A stretch of 64,000 nucleotides of DNA, from the NCBI GenBank assembly GCA_027625915.1, contig JANTQA010000023.1, forward strand, positions 4,402,001 through 4,466,000. Reading direction: 5' to 3'. This stretch comes from Anaeramoeba flamelloides (taxonomy: Eukaryota > Metamonada > Anaeramoebidae). Below the pieces are notes generated by a model. The model did not search any database, was not told the DNA's origin, and was given only the letters and a program-made list of their open reading frames with translations. Of this stretch, positions 52,913 to 64,000 are shown piece after piece. Every line of letters begins with the position of its first letter. Positions within the stretch are counted from its first letter, which is position 1. Position numbers and translations under genes: made by a program.

Positions 52913-53769
52913 AACCTTTCTTAAAGTACCGTTTTACATAAAACAAAATGGGTTTATTTTTTTTTTTTTTTTCCTTTTAGAATATAATTTTCGATAAATT
53001 AACCTTTCATTTTTATTTTCATTTTCATTTTTGATTTCTTTTTCTTTTTCTTTTCCTTTCTTTTTTTTTTTTATTTAGAAATCAGCATTTAATAATATTT
53101 ATTTATTTTTTTTTATAAATTCTTTAAATATTAATATTTTGAATCAAAATCATTTTAAAAAAGTGTGAAAAAAAAAAGTTTTCAATACTATCTCAATAAA
53201 ATTGATGACAAACTACAATGAAACCATTTCAAGTGCTCTACTAAAAACATTTTTGATCACACTTTTTTAAAACTACTTTAATAGCAAAATTATTTATATA
53301 ATTATACAAAATCTTTTTATCATTTGATATTTTTTTTTTTATATAATTATCTCACTTATCAACAAGAGGGATAAAGATTTAAATTTTTTTTATGTTTTTT
53401 TGTGTGCCTTAGAAGAATGTAATATTATATCTCACATTAAGATGAGTAAGATCAAAAAATGGGAATTTGAACAAATCAAAGTATTATAAAATATAAAAAG
53501 ATTGATATTTTAAATTTTTTTTCTTTTATTTTTGAAAGAAAAGTTATCTCCTGGGTTATAATTGTGTAATTATTAAAGTTGGGATGAAAAAAACTCAAAA
53601 AAAAATAAGTTTAGAGTTTCCGTTAAATAGGTGGTAATTTTGTTGAATCGCCTCTCTTCATTAACAGCAAATAATAAACTATTGAAATGTTTAAAGGTAA
53701 AATTAGATTATTGAATTTAATATAATTGAAAAAAACAGTATTTGTTTGAGATTCATTTTATTGTAAATC

Positions 53770-54470
53770 ATTTTTCATCCCAACTGAGGAATATTTATAA
53801 TATCCGAATTACTTGTGTTTCAAGGGTTTGGTTTTGGATTAGAAGAAAAATTGTATTTTGGAAATATTTAAAATTAAAAAGAGTTTTTTTTGTAAATTTT
53901 TTTTTTTTTTATTGAACTTTTTTTGATACTTTACTGTTTTGTAAAAAAAGAAATTATTGTAGTTTTGATAGTCAAAAGGTAAAATCTTATGTTCCAATAC
54001 AGTCAGTTTCACTTTTAAGGCACAAACTTTCAACGAAATTTAAGACACAAAAAAAACTCAAATTAAGGCACAAAATTTGGAATTTTTTTTTCATACAATG
54101 TATTTTTACTAGAATTTGAATTCTGTGCCTTAATTTGAGATTTTTTTTGTGCCTTAAATTTCGTTGATAGTTTGTGCCTTAAAAGTGAAACTGACTGTAT
54201 TATTTAAAAAAGTGGAAATAATTGTAGAAAAATCATATTTATTTCTATTGGAATTTTCTTTGGATATTCAATTGAATATCCAAATAAATTATTGTTTTTC
54301 TCGATTATGTTTTCTATGAATTTCGGTTTTTCAATTTTTTAAGAAAATATTTTGATTTTTTAGCTTTATGGTATATTACATATCAACTGTTCTTTGGTGT
54401 ATATTATCCTACTTATTTCTGATCTATTATTTAAAGAGCAATTATAAAAAAACAGTTTATATTTATTAAT
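53770..54470. repeat. MITE of the CAGTCAAAGGGG family, interrupted by another MITE
   Basis: The outer parts match 37549-38230 (GGGTTTG...GAAGAAAAATTGTATTTTGG, and TTTTTTAAGAAAAT near 54340). The 203-bp palindrome at 53998-54200 is inserted within it, with TA at both tips. Confidence 0.6.
53998..54200. repeat. 200-bp palindromic MITE (AAGGCACAAA family), copy 4, nested
   Basis: A well-kept copy: TACAGTCAGTTTCACTTTTA at one end and TAAAAGTGAAACTGACTGTA at the other. It sits within the older element at 53770-54470, giving a relative age order for the two families. Confidence 0.85.
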
Positions 54471-55421
54471 ATTGTTTTTGGGCTGCTATGATAGGAGCAA
54501 GGTTTATTTTCTTGAATGTATCTTTTTGAAAAATAAATTTATAGAAAATCTTGTTAATTATTCTGATACGACAAGAATTTTTTGAATAATCTCTAAACTA
54601 TTAAACACCCAAATTATCGAATTTATGAAATACAATACTTTTTTGTAATTGTAAAATGGTATTTTTTAAAGCAATTAACTTGGAGTATGTTGAACAATAT
54701 CATCAAGAAACATCCTTGAATTTACAGGGGGATTTGGATAATGAAAATTTTATTTTTTTTTTTAATTTGAATTTGACTGTAATTGTCTAAATTATTTAAA
54801 ATTTTGAAAAATTTTTTCTTAAAAAAAAAAAAAAAAAAAAAAAAGGAAAGGTTTTGTTAAATATCTTTAGATTTTTATTCTGAAATGTTCTTAAAAGATT
54901 TTTTTTTTTCATCCAATCACATGAAAAAATATTTTGGAACTTTAGATAAAAGATTTTATTTATTTATTTGAAAATGACACAAGTAATTGTCATTGTAAAG
55001 ATATTTTCACTAATTTGTTAAACACCATGTATCAGTCGTTAGATGTTTCAAACATTTAAGATACAAATTATTTTCGCACCAAATGATTAGAATAATATTA
55101 ATAAAAAATTGCAATTGTTTAACATTTTACAATTTTTCAAGGATTATGTCAACTCTAAAATCAATTTCGAATTTTGGCGAATTTCACTGTATTCTGCTGG
55201 ACATATACAGGGTTTTCATAAACATATGTGCAACTATTGAAGAGTAGTATTCAGCATCGAATTTTGTATAAGAAAAAAATATAATGTGGCCATGAAACAA
55301 GCTTGACTCTTTTTTGAAAACATTTCATATAGGATCTAGTCATTTTACTGTGAATTTACTCCAACATCAAGGAGAAGTTGGTTAATAAAATACATATTCA
55401 AATTGGGCTGTTTTAGGGAAT

Positions 55422-55622
55422 TACAGTCAGTTTCACTTTTAAGGCACAAACTTTCAACGAAATTTAAGGTACAAAAAAATCTCAAATTTAGGTACAAAAT
55501 TTGGAATTTTTTTTTTTTACAATTTATTTTACTAAAATTTGAATTTTGTGCTTTAATTTGAGATTTTTTTTGTGCCTTAAATTTCGTTGAAAGTTTGTGC
55601 CTTAAAAGTGCAACTGACTGTA
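55422..55622. repeat. 200-bp palindromic MITE (AAGGCACAAA family), copy 5
   Basis: Tips TACAGTCAGTTTCAC and inverted GTGCAACTGACTGTA, with AAGGCACAAA and AAGGTACAAA repeats in both arms. Confidence 0.85.
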
Positions 55623-56379
55623 TGAAAATTTCACATTTTTTAAACACGTGGAAATTTTCATTATGTAAATGTAATAGAGATTGGATATCTCTTTTAAAAG
55701 GTGTTTTTATCCACAATTTGGCTGTTTTTACCTGAAAAGTATTTCCCTAAAATGATACATTTCGAAAACTAATATATTTTTTAAAATTTCTTTGTGTTGT
55801 AGAAAGGATAATTTCTATATTTATTTTTAAAGGCGAGTTTTTGAAAAGAATTATTTTTTAAAAAAGTTTGATGGTTTTTTTCTCAATTTGGGAAAATTCG
55901 AAATATCACTTATTTTCAAAACCTAAAAAAATATTTTTTTGGAAAAGATAGAACTTTGACTGTATTTGAAGCTAGTCCTCTATTGACAACAATCAAATTT
56001 TTTCCCGATTTTTGAAATTTCAAGATAATGTATAATATTTTTAAATCTCATATTAAATTTTACATTAAGATTTTTTTTTTTGGTTGCTCTTTCCCTTAAA
56101 AACGTAAATTGAACTAAAGGGTTTGGAACGTTTTTTTGGAATGTCCTCGGTGTTTATTAAACTTTAACAATTTCATTCCAATAACAAATGTCATGAATTG
56201 TCAACTTTTACAAGAAGAAGATAATTCCTTATCAAGAAATTGTAATGTTTTCATACCTATTGATCTATTAAGCAATTTTTCACAAAATTATTTTTTCTCT
56301 AATTTTTCTCTACGATTCACCACAAAATGTAATAAATTTAAATCAATTTTGTTGGTGGAAAATCCAAAATACTATTTGT

Positions 56380-57195
56380 TGCAAAATAAATGGAACAAAA
56401 TTTTCATTTAGCTTTCCAAAATTGTAATTTATAAATTATATAACCATTTCAATTTTTTTAATTCAATAAAACAAGCTTAGATTAATAATTTACTTTTGAG
56501 AATTGAGCTTTTGATAATTTATTTTAATTCTTGAAATATGTTGTTTTTGGAAAGTTGAAGGAAAATTTTGATATTTTTTTTTTACAATTAACAGTACTGA
56601 TAAATTCAAATAAATGCTTGAAAATTTTTATTTTTTTTTCCATTTTTTTGACACAATTTCGAATACTATTATTTTCCAATTAATAAATGAAAATTTTTAT
56701 TTCAATTTCCAAAATGAATATTAATTATTACTGCAGAATTAAATTAGCAGAGTAAAAAATTTGTCTTTGAGTTAACCCAGGAAGTTTAATTTATTGCCTA
56801 AAAATATCATTTCTAAAAGATATTGTCAAGATCTTTGGTTGTACTTCAAACTATAAACTAGAAAAATATTTTGGAATGTGAACTAGAAATTTTCATTTTT
56901 TAATTGGAAAATAATAGTAATTAAATTTTTATATAAGGAGTTCTTACATTAAGAATATTTGTAAAAGTACTATTTGTTGCAAAATAAATGAAACAAAATT
57001 TTCATTCAGCTTTCCAAAAAAAAATTTTCAAATCTTCAAGTAACATTTCCAATTTATAAAGTCCCAAAATCAGCTTTAATTTATTAATTTCCCTTTTCAG
57101 AATTGCGATCTTTTGATGATTTATTTTAATTATATGATAAGTGGATTTTGTGGAAAACTGAAAGAAAATTTTGATCTTTTTATTTTACAATTAAC
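56380..57195. repeat. Two short palindromic MITEs (AACAAAATTTTCATT family), copies 5 and 6
   Basis: About 56380-56590 and 56960-57195. Each starts TTGTTGCAAAATAAATGRAAC, AAAATTTTCATT.AGCTTTCCA and ends in an inverted arm. The second ends TTTTACAATTAACAGTA. The two copies are near-identical at the left arm. Confidence 0.7.
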
Positions 57196-57719
57196 AGTAG
57201 TTGTTCTTTCAATTATTTTTTGTCTAGAGCTGTTTTGAAATTTTATTTCCAATATCATAAAAAATATAAAATGAACTTTGATTTTTTTAAATTTTTTTGA
57301 ATTTATCAGTAATAATTTAGAATATGATAAAAAAAGAGGACCAAAAAGTGTATCGAAGAATTAAGGATAATAAAACAATCCAATTTCTTTTTTTTTAGTA
57401 ATATTTTTTAGAAAACAAAAAAGAAATAATTTATTAATTTGATGAATAAAATAAAAAGGCTCAGAAATCTTGGTTGAAGAATGTCATCCGGTAATCATGA
57501 AGTAGCAAAAAGTTATCCATCATAGCCTTTGTTAAAATTTTTATTCATTTCTCTTTTGTATCAAAAAGAAGATTTAAGATCGTGAATGAAATATTAAATA
57601 ACTCATAAAAGTAAAAAAAAATTCAATTTCATTCAAATCATTAAAAAAAAAAAACTAAAACAAGAAAAGACAAACTGAAAAAATTAAAAAAAAACACAAG
57701 AAAATTTAGCTATTTCAAT

Positions 57720-58560
57720 ATAAAAACTTATCCCTCAGGTGATTCATTTATTTTTATGGGTTATCCACCTTATTGTTTTTTTGAGGCAATCAAAAAACGC
57801 TTCAGGGTGGTGATGTTTTAATCATTGGGAAAGTTTTTAGTGAAACAACAAGTAAGAAGAAAAAAAAGGAAAAAAAAAAAAAAAGGAAAAAGAAATTAAA
57901 ATAAGAAAAAAGGTGTAAACATATTTAACAAATTTTATAAAAATCAAATTTAAAAAAAAATGATTTTAACAAAGCCAAAATTACTTTTATGTCAAAAATC
58001 ACAATCTAATAAAGCAAGTGTCTCTAAAGAATTGTTTAAAATTACGTAATTGCTGAAATTATTAAAAAAGAAGATGGTGGATTCAACACTCCAAGAATAA
58101 GAGGGGAAAATCTTGGAGGTTGGTAAATCTTGAATTTTTCCTTAATCTTTTGATTAGGTTGACAACACAACTATTAAATTCAAATATGAAACACCTCCCT
58201 TTAGCAAACCTGATCTTTGGTTGGATGTTAATAAGAAATCCTATTTTTTGACACATTCAAATTGATTGTTAATTTTCAACTAAAACGGCTCAGTGGTGAT
58301 TATTTTGGAATCAGAAACAACTTAGTCTTGGTGTTTTTTCAGTAGCAACATAATATAGTCACCTGAAAAAAAGAAAGATCAAAAAGAAAACTTAAATTGA
58401 AAACAAAGGAATCGTCCTTTTTGGTCTGAGAACGAGGAAGGAGAAAATTGAACCTATTGTTGTTAAAGCACTATTCTTCTCCAATCAGTTTATTTTGATA
58501 AGAGAGTGACAAAATTCCTTTTTGCATCACAAAAGAAAAAAACGAGATACTGAAGGTCTT
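57720..58560 (+). pseudogene. Decayed gene-like stretch with TIG-like motifs
   Basis: Several short open pieces on the plus strand look coding but lie in different frames. Near 57735 is GDSFIFMGYPPYCFFE. Near 57802, after TTCAG, is GGDVLIIGKVFSETTS. Near 58045 is YVIAEIIKKEDGGFNTPR, and near 58158 is VDNTTIKFKYETPPFSKPDL. Near 58286 is TAQ, then in a shifted frame GDYFGI. The motif Q-G-G-D-x-[LF]-x-I-x-G is how IPT/TIG domains begin, and it appears to occur twice. Stops and shifts separate the pieces, so this looks like a decayed host gene of a TIG-repeat surface protein. Family assignment is weak. Confidence 0.35.
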
Positions 58561-59734
58561 GAAATAGAAGTGGAATATTTGTTTATTCTTTATCTTTCAC
58601 AATTTTGTGTTAAACTTTGTTTTTTCTTGACATTTTGAGAATTCTTTCTAATAGACCATTTTTTTCGGAATTCGTTTTTTTCATTCAATTATTGTGTTCC
58701 TTTCAGTTTAAACAACTCTTCACAAACAAAAAAAAATATTCTTTTATCTTTACAAACTCCACGACACTCTACTAGAATTCCTTGAACTTAAATTCTCTGA
58801 AAGGAAATCCAATTGAGAATCTTGAGATTACAATACAGTAAGCTCAACTTTTAAGGCACAAATATACAACAAAATTAAGGGATTAGAAAAAAATCACATT
58901 TTTAAGGGACAAAATTCTAATTTAATAAAAACAATTTTTGTTAAAATAAATTCTGAGTAAAAGAACAGTTTGTTAAATAACCCTTGTTCACTTGTTTTTT
59001 TAGTGCTTTTGAATATTAGATGTTTTGTTTTTGTAAATAACTGTTAATTTTTTTTTTTTAAATCTTTCTTTTTATCTCTAACCGAGGTTTTTGGTTTTCA
59101 TTTTGTGTTTAATGAAAAATAAAACACAGTATAACTTTACCATAAAAACAAAAAATATTTACAAAAGATCCTATTATCAAAGTTTTTTTCTAGATCCTTC
59201 AAGACCAATCTCCCCATAAAATATATCTAATTCAGCCAAATTTAAACAAAACAACACCAAAATCCACAACAACCAAATCTTTCAATTTGAATAACTTCAA
59301 AAAAAATCAACAAACAAAAAAGGATAAAAAGGGTTACTTAAAAACTTTTTTGCTGGTAACACTACATGATCAAAAATGATATATTAATTTTTAAAAGTTT
59401 TTTTGAAATGAATAAACAAAAATTTTCAATTTTCCTTTAGTCAATCGTCTTCAAACTATATCTTGTTATTGGCTGGCTTTATTTATTTATTTATTTTTCT
59501 TTTTTTACCTATATTGGATGGGATAAGAATCCGTAGTCAAGGAATATTTCATATTGAATGAAAAGTTATTTAATTAATATTTTGTCTAATTATAATCTGA
59601 CAAGAACATAAGTAACAACCAAATTATTTAAAAATCAATTCTTTTTCATCAATTTTCATAATGAGGGCACATTAAGTCTATAAAAAGATCATTTTTTATT
59701 GTCTAAATCAAGATGTTTCAATTTTTCTTTCAAT

Positions 59735-60049
59735 TACAGTGGTGTAAATAACCTGTGTTTTTTATTTTAACCCATTACTTAAATTTAACCAATGCAAAAA
59801 ATATTGTCTAACTCTGGAAATAAAAGAAACAAATCAATGTGGTGGTAACAGTATATAAACAAAAGTATTTAATATTTATTGAGTCGTTTCGACTGATCAA
59901 AGATCTAACCTCTTAAGTCAATTTGGATCCGAACCAAGAATATATGTGTACCTTCCTATCTTCAAAAACCAAAGTCTGAAAAAAAAAACACGAGTTAAAT
60001 TTTAGTAATGGGTTAAAGGTTGTCAACACCGGTTATTTACATCACTGTA
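59735..60049. repeat. Inverted-repeat element with TACAGTGGTGT ends
   Basis: The left end TACAGTGGTGTAAATAACC and right end GGTTATTTACATCACTGTA are inverted copies with TA tips. Inside, AACCCATTACTTAAATTTAA is inverted as TTTTAGTAATGGGTTA. A shortened relative of the right arm lies near 60325-60370. Confidence 0.75.
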
Positions 60050-60104
60050 GAAGAAAAATTATTTCATAGTAAACTTGGAAAAAGAAAAATAAAATGACTT
60101 TTGA

Positions 60105-60340
60105 CTATGAAGAAGAAACTTTTAAATTTTTTTACTATTAAATTCAAAAAAAATCTAAATCGAACCTTGAAAATTAGATTTTTACAACTTAAATTGTTAA
60201 ATATCTTGAAAAATAATTTTTGATCAAAGATTTCGTCTTAATGAATAATGTTTATTATAACTGAAGTTATTAAAAAGTGAAAAACTGAAACATTTAATCT
60301 TTTTTTGTGAAAAATTTTTTTCTTGATTGTGATGGGTTAA
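60105..60340. repeat. Dispersed repeat shared with 26945-27185
   Basis: Both segments read ...TTTTACTATTAAATT, CTTGAAAATT, TTAAATATC.TGAAAAA, AATAGTGTTTATT..AACTGAAGTTAT in the same order and orientation. It is non-coding and of unknown type. Confidence 0.55.
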
Positions 60341-61558
60341 AGATTGCCAACATGTTTTATTTTTGTTCCAGAAGAAGGGAGAAATAAAAACATAAAAAAA
60401 CCACTCTTTTTAGCCCAAATAAGTTATTTTAATCTGTAGGTAAAATCATTATAGCAACCTTAACCAAAATGAAAAGACAGTCTTAGTTAGGTAATCAGAG
60501 ACTTAGGTTTTGTAAAGTTTGCCTCCTTAACTCTTACAAACTTTTTTCATAATTCTTAAAGCAGATAAAAATTGTTTGAACACCTTTCAAAGACCATACT
60601 AAATAGAGTAATTTGAAATTTTATATTTCAGTTGTTCATAATATCTCTAAACTTTGAAAAAAAATAAATTTTTAGCAGTAAGAGACTGGTTATTGTCAAA
60701 TAAAAGAAACATAATTTTCCTTCATCCTCAAACACAAAAAAAGATTTATAACAAATAGTTACAGTTCCAATAAAAAATCAAAACAGAACATTGGTTGGGA
60801 GAATTAAATCATTGAATTTTGTCTAGATCTTTGTAAAATAATTTGAAAAAAGATGATTAAAAAATGTATACGATTGAATTTTCAACAACCAATTGTTTAC
60901 CTTTAAAAGGTTGTTATTTTTTAATAGTACAGGGTCCTTTGTGTCCTAAAACAACTAACTTTTGTTTGGAAAAAATTGATCTTCATTTTTGAATTCTAAA
61001 GAACAAAAATTTCCCCTTTTAGGGTTTAAGAATTTAGGGTTTGGTTCAATTTGTCGGTCAACTTTGGAATGGCATTCTAAAATTAGGATCAAAATATATC
61101 AAATTTTCAAGAAATTTTTTTCAAAATCTAGAATAAATCTTGAATTGAATCCACAATTATTCTTCAAGTTATTATACAACTTCTTTCTTATTGTAAAAAG
61201 AAGACTCTAATTCACAAATTGTCTGATTTTGTGACTTCTTCAATAAATTAGCTCGGAAGGGAAACATGAAAAAAAATAATAAAACCTATTTTTTTTGGTC
61301 GTTTTTTCAAACAAATATCAAGTTAACGAAAAAAGTTTTAACACAGCTTTGAACAAATTAACAATGAAACAGAGTAAATTATACAAGTTGGAAATTTTCC
61401 AATCAAGTCCAATCAATTCTTAACAGATAAAGGCACAGTGTAAACCAAACAGATCAAAAATCAATCATACCCTTTGCTTTATTTGTTGACTGAAAATTGA
61501 TTATTATATTTTTTTATTTTTTTCTTTTTTCCTTTTTCTAAATTTATTTCCAAAAAAG

Positions 61559-64000
61559 ATGCTCCGAACTTTTTCTTCCAAAAAACCAGTCTTTGACAAA
61601 ATTCTTGTCGCCAATCGTGGTGAAATTGCCTGTCGTGTAATGAAGACAGCAAAACGAATGGGAATTAAAACAGTTGCTGTCTATTCAGATGCTGACGAAA
61701 ATTCTCTTCATGTTAAAAGTGCTGATGAAGCTGTTTATCTTGTAAATTTTTAAATTTTTTTTTTTTTTTCTCTTTTTTTTTTTTAATCGTTTTTTCTCTT
61801 TTTATTTCAATTCCTATATATTTAGTTTAACTTTTCTTTTTTCGAATATTTTTTATTTTTTTTTTTTTTTTTTTTAATAAACCAATCAAAAATAGGGACC
61901 ACCACCTTCAAACCAAAGTTACTTACTTGATGACAAAATTATTGAAGCTGCCCTTAAAACCGGTGCTCAAGCTATTCACCCAGGATATGGTTTTTTGAGT
62001 GAAAAAGAATCCTTCTCTAACCTTGTTACTAATAACGGTCTTGCCTTCATTGGACCAAGAGGAGATGCTATCCGTGATATGGGCTGTAAAATTGCTTCCA
62101 AAAAAATTGCTAAAGACGCTGGCGTTACAACAATTCCTGGTTACATTGGTGAAGTTCATGATCTCGATAGAGTTATTGAAATTGGTAATTTTATTAAATT
62201 TTTTTTTTTTTGTTTTTGTTTTTATTTAATTTTTTTTTTTTTTTTTGCTTTTTTTTTTTTTTCTTTAATTTTTTAATTATTTCTCCTTATTTTTTATTTT
62301 TTTATTTTTAATTCTTGTTTTGTACTCGACTGTTGTTTACTCTTCATTTTATTTTTGTTAATTCTTCTTTCTTTTTGAAAATTCCCAAACAAATTCTGAA
62401 ATTTAAATTTTTTTTTTTTTTTTTTTTTTTTTCTTCCTTCATCTCCCCCTTTACAAAAATACCCTTAATTAAAAATATTCAAACAAAAAAAAAATAAAAA
62501 AAAAACATTTATAACACAAATCATTTAATTAATAATAGCCCATGAAATTGGTTACCCAATTATGATCAAAGCCGCCGGAGGTGGAGGAGGAAAAGGAATG
62601 CGTATTGCATGGAATGACGAAGAAGCCCGAGAAGGTTTCAGATTATCCAAGGACGAAGCCATGTCAGCCTTTGGTGATGACAGGATCTTAATTGAAAGAT
62701 ATATTGACAACCCAAGACATATTGAAATCCAAGTTCTTGCAGATAAATACGGAAACTGTGTATATGTCAACGAACGTGAATGTTCAATCCAAAGAAGAAA
62801 CCAAAAGGTTATTGAAGAAGCCCCATCCGTCTTTTTAGATGAGAAGACCAGAAAAATGATGGGAGAACAAGCATGTTCACTTTCAAGAGCCGTAGGATAT
62901 GACTCTGCCGGTACTGTTGAATTTATTGTTGATCCAAAAAAAAACTTTTTCTTCTTAGAAATGAACACAAGACTCCAAGTCGAACATCCAGTTACCGAAT
63001 TAACCACAGGACTTGATCTTGTCGAACACATGATCAGAGTTGCAGGCGGAGAAAAATTATCTGTGACCCAAGACGACATCAAAATTAAAGGATGGGCAAT
63101 GGAATCCCGTGTCTACGCCGAAGATCCATTCAGAAACTTCCTTCCATCCATTGGTACACTTACAAGATACGTCCAACCAACCGGCGACAAGGTAAGAATC
63201 GATACCGGTGTTGTTGAAGGATCAGAAATCTCCATGTACTATGATCCATTGATCTCCAAACTCTGTACCTATGGAGAAACCAGATCCGAAGCCATCAAAA
63301 ACATGGAAGAAGCCCTAGACTCATATGTCATCGAAGGTGTTGGCCACAACATCCCATTCCTCAGAGCGATCCTTGGACAAGAAAGATATCGATCCGGAAA
63401 CCTCACCACCAAATACATTGCCGAAGAATGGCCAGAAGGATTCAAGGGAATCATCTTGAACGAAAACCAAAAAGACGACTTGGCTGTCTTCACCACCGCC
63501 ATTCATATCCTTCGAAACAAAAGAGATGCCACAATTAACAACAAAATGAATAACTACGAATACAAATTCGAAAAATTCGTCACAGAGCTCATGGAAAAAG
63601 ACTACAATATCTGTGTCAAGGAAATCGAAAATGGATTCTTATTCAACGTGAACGGAAAGGATATTGAAATGACCGATATCTGCTGGGAACCAGAACAACC
63701 AATCTTCAAGGCCAAACTCAATGGAGAAAAACAGATCTGCCAAATGATCAACATCCTCCCAGAAGGATACGGAATGAGATTCTTTGGTACAATGTTCAAG
63801 GTAGCTGTCAGAACTCCTCAACAAGCTGAATTGTTCAAATACATGCCAGAACCAATCGTCATCGATTACTCGAAATTCTTATGTGCTCCAATGCCTGGAA
63901 TGATCTTTTCGATCACAGACAAAAAAGCAGGTGACAAGGTCTCCGAAGGTGAAGAGCTCTGTATCATTGAAGCTATGAAAATGCAAAATATGCTTAAGGC
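61559..64000 (+). CDS. PCCA: Propionyl-CoA carboxylase alpha subunit (biotin carboxylase/BCCP), 3' end cut by the window
   Basis: CDS is join(61559..61741,61896..62184,62539..>64000). Introns are 154 and 354 bp (GTAAAT...AATAG, phase 0; GTAATT...AATAG, phase 1), restoring [10 protein letters not shown]-terminus [10 protein letters not shown] looks like a short organelle-targeting peptide. [16 protein letters not shown] and HPGYGFLSE mark the biotin-carboxylase N-domain, GGGGGKGMR (about 172-180) the ATP-grasp loop, [17 protein letters not shown] and [14 protein letters not shown] the active site. A BT linker region follows and then BCCP with EAMKMQN, where the biotinylated Lys is about residue 638. 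The domain order fits PCC or MCC alpha; the BT region favours PCC, which makes methylmalonyl-CoA from propionyl-CoA. About 35 residues should lie beyond the window. The large exon is richer in C-ending codons than other genes here, suggesting high expression. Confidence 0.92.

Larger units (their letters stand above)
52913..61558. other. Intergenic region, 8.6 kb, repeats and one decayed gene
   Basis: Lies between pelota and PCC alpha. It contains MITEs (53770-54470 with a nested 200-bp element, 55422-55622, a pair in 56380-57195, and 59735-60049). A one-armed remnant of the AAGGCACAAA family lies at 58835-58925, and the decayed gene-like stretch at 57720-58560. Nothing recognisable fills 60400-61558. 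Frames such as 56136-56411 and 60989-61210 are of chance length. Confidence 0.55.

Noticed and set aside
55139-55330. Short coding-like stretches on both strands (for example DAEYYSSIVAHMFMKTLYM on minus)
   Set aside because: Only about 40 codons, alternative frames look equally open, no splice signals or neighbouring exons.
56136-56411. 91-codon frame starting MECPRCLLNFNNF, a possible RING or zinc-finger start
   Set aside because: Only one CxxC pair is convincing, the rest does not follow RING spacing, and the 3' end runs into a MITE.

Overview
This window is chromosomal DNA of a very A+T-rich microbial eukaryote. Genes have spliceosomal GT..AG introns, proteins carry Asn and Glu/Asn homorepeats, and ER retrieval signals, a pelota factor and a eukaryote-type SECIS hairpin are present. 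It looks like a free-living amoeboid or flagellate protist. Dictyostelid-like codon and homopolymer habits, but with far longer introns, bring Amoebozoa or Anaeramoeba-type lineages to mind; the lineage is a guess. Six protein-coding loci can be supported, plus one orphan terminal exon and one decayed gene.

Layout. (1) 958-1524, minus: a short selenoprotein W-type (Rdx) gene with an in-frame TGA in a CxxU motif, one intron and a SECIS element in its 3' UTR. (2) 4960-17835, plus: a large unrecognised gene, probably one transcription unit of five exons, ending in a helical ARM/HEAT-like region with a long Asn tract. Its 7.3-kb and 1.1-kb introns are full of LINE copies and palindromic repeats. 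(3) 21877-26125, plus: the glucosidase II beta subunit, split by a 3-kb intron and ending in KVEL. (4) 28598-35456, minus: a DUF3887 plus alpha/beta-hydrolase protein of bacterial type, split by a 5.5-kb intron. (5) 39684-39829, plus: the last exon of an unidentified gene, 60 bp before (6) pelota/Dom34, 39890-52912, plus, whose two introns are 4.9 and 7.0 kb. (7) 57720-58560: decayed gene-like sequence with TIG-like motifs. (8) 61559 to the window end, plus: propionyl-CoA carboxylase alpha subunit, with ordinary small introns.

Most DNA outside exons is repetitive: at least eight families of short inverted-repeat (MITE-like) elements, a foldback element with arms of about 250 bp, an element with inverted arrays of an ATCGTGATA motif, four copies of one LINE family, and eight clusters of a modular hairpin repeat whose heads are tandem decamers of the type AGTGCCGTNN. 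The hairpin clusters recur inside LINE copies, two of them at matching LINE positions.

The genes do not form a pathway. Glucosidase II beta serves N-glycan trimming and glycoprotein quality control in the ER, pelota serves ribosome rescue, and PCC alpha serves propionyl-CoA/methylmalonyl-CoA metabolism in a mitochondrion-related organelle. Exon joins were made by matching reading phase across introns and by protein-family continuity. No alignment or database search could be run.
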